Assembly (NCBI GenBank): GCA_905370255.1
Contig: CAJPKC010000046.1
Coordinates: 1-8,009 of the forward strand
Direction: 5' to 3'
Source of the DNA: Streptococcus oralis
Lineage (GTDB): Bacteria > Bacillota > Bacilli > Lactobacillales > Streptococcaceae
Length of the DNA stretch: 8,009 nt
Shown: piece after piece, positions 6,304 to 8,009 of the stretch
Position numbering within the stretch: position 1 is the first letter of the stretch
Layout of the letters: each line of letters begins with the position of its first letter
Program-made: the position numbers and the translations under genes
Notes under the pieces: model-generated
The model's input: the letters and a program-made list of their open reading frames with translations, nothing else
Databases searched by the model: none
Told to the model about the DNA's origin: nothing

Positions 6304-7278
6304 TTATTGATGAACAGCTTGTGCTGCTGTAATTAGAGTTAGTTTGTAAACATCGTCAGAGTTACATCCACGTGAAAGGTCATTTACTGGTTTGTTAAGT
6401 CCTTGCAAAACAGGTCCAACAGCAGCAAATCCCCCTAGACGTTCTGCCATCTTGTACCCAATGTTACCTGCTTCAATACCTGGGAAGATAAAGACATTAG
6501 CTTGTCCAGCTACATTACTTCCTGGTGCTTTAAGAGCTGCAGTTTCTGGAACGAAGGCAGCATCAAATTGCAATTCCCCATCAATTTCAAGGTCTGGACG
6601 AAGCTCATGAGCGATTTTTGTTGCTTCAACAACCTGATCAACACTTTCGCCAAAACCTGAGCCTTTAGTTGAATAGCTAAGCATAGCAATCTTAGGTTCG
6701 ATACCAAACATTTTTGCAGTGATAGCTGAGTTAATCGCAATTTCAGCTAGGGCGTCAGCATCTGGGTTAATGTTGATAGCACAGTCACCAAACAAGTAAC
6801 GTTCACTACCACGGACCATGAGGAAGGCACCTGATGTACGGCTCACATTAGGACGAGTCTTAATGATTTGAAGAGCTGGACGAACTGTTGAAGCTGTAGA
6901 GTGAATAGCTCCTGAAACCATACCATCAACCAAGCCCATATAAACTAACATAACACCAAAATAGTTTACATCGTTGCTGAGCACTTCTCTCGCTTCTTCT
7001 TCAGTCATTTTTCCTTTACGACGTTCAACAAGTGAAGCTACCATATCTTCAAATTGTGGGTAATGTTCTGGATCGATGACTTCGTAACCTTCTGTAATTC
7101 CTTCGATTTCGAGATAGATTTTAATCTTGTCAGGGTTTCCTAGAAGAACTGGGATAACTTCTGTTTCTTTAACCAAACGCTTCGTTGCTTGTAGGATACG
7201 TGGTTCTTCACCTTCAGGTAGAACGATGCGAGCATTTTTACCAACTAGGTTGGCTTTCAAACTTTCAAAAACTTCCAT
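6304..7278 (-). CDS. pta: Phosphate acetyltransferase
   Basis: Pta interconverts acetyl-CoA plus phosphate with acetyl phosphate plus CoA. With acetate kinase it makes ATP and acetate, and in streptococci it sets the acetyl-phosphate pool that pyruvate oxidase also feeds. The 324-residue protein is the short, single-domain form without the N-terminal regulatory domains of E. coli Pta. Conserved stretches include VLPEGEEPR (19-27), DGMVSGAIHSTAST (118-131), FGDCAININP (163-172), SYSTKGSG (201-208) and the C-terminal KPVNDLSRG with its catalytic-site Ser-Arg. AAAAGGAG precedes the ATG by nine bases and overlaps the stop of the upstream pseudouridine synthase gene (15 bp away), so the two are probably co-transcribed. 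A strong terminator follows. Confidence 0.97.
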   Translation of the reverse strand: MEVFESLKANLVGKNARIVLPEGEEPRILQATKRLVKETEVIPVLLGNPDKIKIYLEIEGITEGYEVIDPEHYPQFEDMVASLVERRKGKMTEEEAREVLSNDVNYFGVMLVYMGLVDGMVSGAIHSTASTVRPALQIIKTRPNVSRTSGAFLMVRGSERYLFGDCAININPDADALAEIAINSAITAKMFGIEPKIAMLSYSTKGSGFGESVDQVVEATKIAHELRPDLEIDGELQFDAAFVPETAALKAPGSNVAGQANVFIFPGIEAGNIGYKMAERLGGFAAVGPVLQGLNKPVNDLSRGCNSDDVYKLTLITAAQAVHQ

Positions 7279-7293
7279 GAGTTTTGACTCCTT

Positions 7294-8009
7294 TTAAGAT
7301 AAATTATTATTTGATAACTGTGTAATAAGTGTGTCGAAATCATCCGGCAGCGGGCATTCTAGCTCTAACTGCTCTTCTAAGAAAGGATGATAGAACGATA
7401 AGTAATGGCAATGTAGAGCCTGGCGCTCTATGCCATGTTCTAAGCTTCCCACATAAAGATCATCTCCAAGTAATGGAAATCCAATATGCGAGAAATGAAC
7501 CCGAATCTGGTGGGTTCTCCCGGTGTGGAGACGAATATCAACTAAGTGAATATTCCCATAAGATGCCACGATTTGATAGGACGTATGGGCATATTTTCCA
7601 CCCTTTGCTACTCGTCGAGTGATGATAGAATCTTCATCTCGGGCTATCGGAGCGATGATTTCTCCCTGAGGTTCCAGATGACCATCTCCCTTGACTAGGG
7701 CGTAATAACGCTTTTCAATAGCCTTTCTTTGCAATTGCTTGTCTAACCTAGCATGCGCATAGCCGTGTTTAGCAAAAAGCATCAAACCTGATGTATCTCT
7801 ATCAAGCCTCGTCACAATGTGGACCTGCTGATTCTCATAGTTTTGTTTTACATAATAACCTTTGATAAAGTTTGCAATGGTATTGGAATGATTGACACTA
7901 GGGATTGAAGCGACTCCAGAGGGTTTGTTGATAATCAAGAAATGATCATCTTCGAATAGAATATCTAGAGGATAATCAATTGCTTCAAGTGTCTCGAATC
8001 CTTCCTTTG
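7294..8009 (-). CDS. RluA/RluD-family pseudouridine synthase (5' end outside window)
   Basis: This enzyme converts specific uridines in RNA, probably in 23S rRNA, to pseudouridine. The catalytic motif RLDRDTSGLMLFAK holds the essential aspartate (second residue after the Arg). The RluA-type GRTHQIRVH motif follows, with INKPSG upstream and PLLGDDLY between it and the C-terminus. About 237 residues are visible and the frame stays open to the window edge, so the start and probably 50-60 residues are missing. A TTG at 7936-7938 is not the start: protein-like sequence (LEAIDYPLDILFEDDHF) continues upstream in frame and reads directly into INKPSG. Which uridine it modifies cannot be read from the sequence. 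It is followed by pta after 15 bp. In streptococci a NAD kinase gene usually precedes this pair, but that would lie outside the window. Confidence 0.93.
   Translation of the reverse strand, partial: KEGFETLEAIDYPLDILFEDDHFLIINKPSGVASIPSVNHSNTIANFIKGYYVKQNYENQQVHIVTRLDRDTSGLMLFAKHGYAHARLDKQLQRKAIEKRYYALVKGDGHLEPQGEIIAPIARDEDSIITRRVAKGGKYAHTSYQIVASYGNIHLVDIRLHTGRTHQIRVHFSHIGFPLLGDDLYVGSLEHGIERQALHCHYLSFYHPFLEEQLELECPLPDDFDTLITQLSNNNLS

Noticed and set aside
6392..6740. Open frames on both strands (6392-6610 plus, 6510-6740 minus) inside pta
   Set aside because: Both are out-of-frame shadows of the conserved Pta coding sequence.
7329..7622. 97-residue plus-strand open frame
   Set aside because: It is antisense to the pseudouridine synthase gene and has no protein-like character.
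7936..7938. TTG as the start of the pseudouridine synthase
   Set aside because: The same frame continues upstream with family-like residues (DILFEDDHF) directly before INKPSG, so the true start is outside the window.

Overview
The window looks like chromosomal DNA of a low-GC Firmicute, most likely a Streptococcus of the mitis/oralis/pneumoniae type. This rests on close recall-level similarity of RbgA, RNase HII and Pta to their streptococcal versions, on AAGGAG-type ribosome binding sites, and on extended -10 (TGnTATAAT-like) promoters. No database search was possible.

Right half (about 2970-8009, all minus strand): housekeeping genes in two transcription units. The upstream unit is a RluA/RluD-family pseudouridine synthase (cut by the window edge) followed after 15 bp by pta (phosphate acetyltransferase), closed by a strong terminator near 6256-6276. 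The second unit starts at an extended -10 promoter near 6212-6240. It runs rbgA/ylqF (ribosome-assembly GTPase), rnhB (RNase HII, overlapping rbgA by 14 bp), then a ClC-type chloride/proton transporter with a C-terminal TrkA_C domain. A CPBP-family membrane protease-like gene follows at 2167-2910 with its own TATAAT, ending at a bidirectional terminator (2093-2120).

Left part (1-2166): an accessory or decayed region. It holds two plus-strand genes for unrecognised membrane proteins: a signal-anchored exported protein with four cysteines, and a 108-residue protein with three membrane segments. Both end at a bidirectional terminator at 1172-1197. Converging on that terminator from the minus strand is the C-terminal tail of an unknown gene, cut off near 1327 where an IS982-family transposase remnant begins. 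The transposase is dead: it lacks its 5' part and carries two frameshifts and an in-frame TGA. A roughly 510-bp AT-rich gap (1653-2166) follows, with clustered TGTACA palindromes, a 10-bp-stem hairpin and possibly another gene scrap.

The housekeeping genes cover ribosome maturation, RNA-DNA hybrid repair, RNA modification, acetate/acetyl-phosphate metabolism and ion homeostasis. No complete new defence or mobile system is visible. The best candidates for something undescribed are the two-gene membrane pair at the left edge, the truncated minus-strand gene and the TGTACA cluster.
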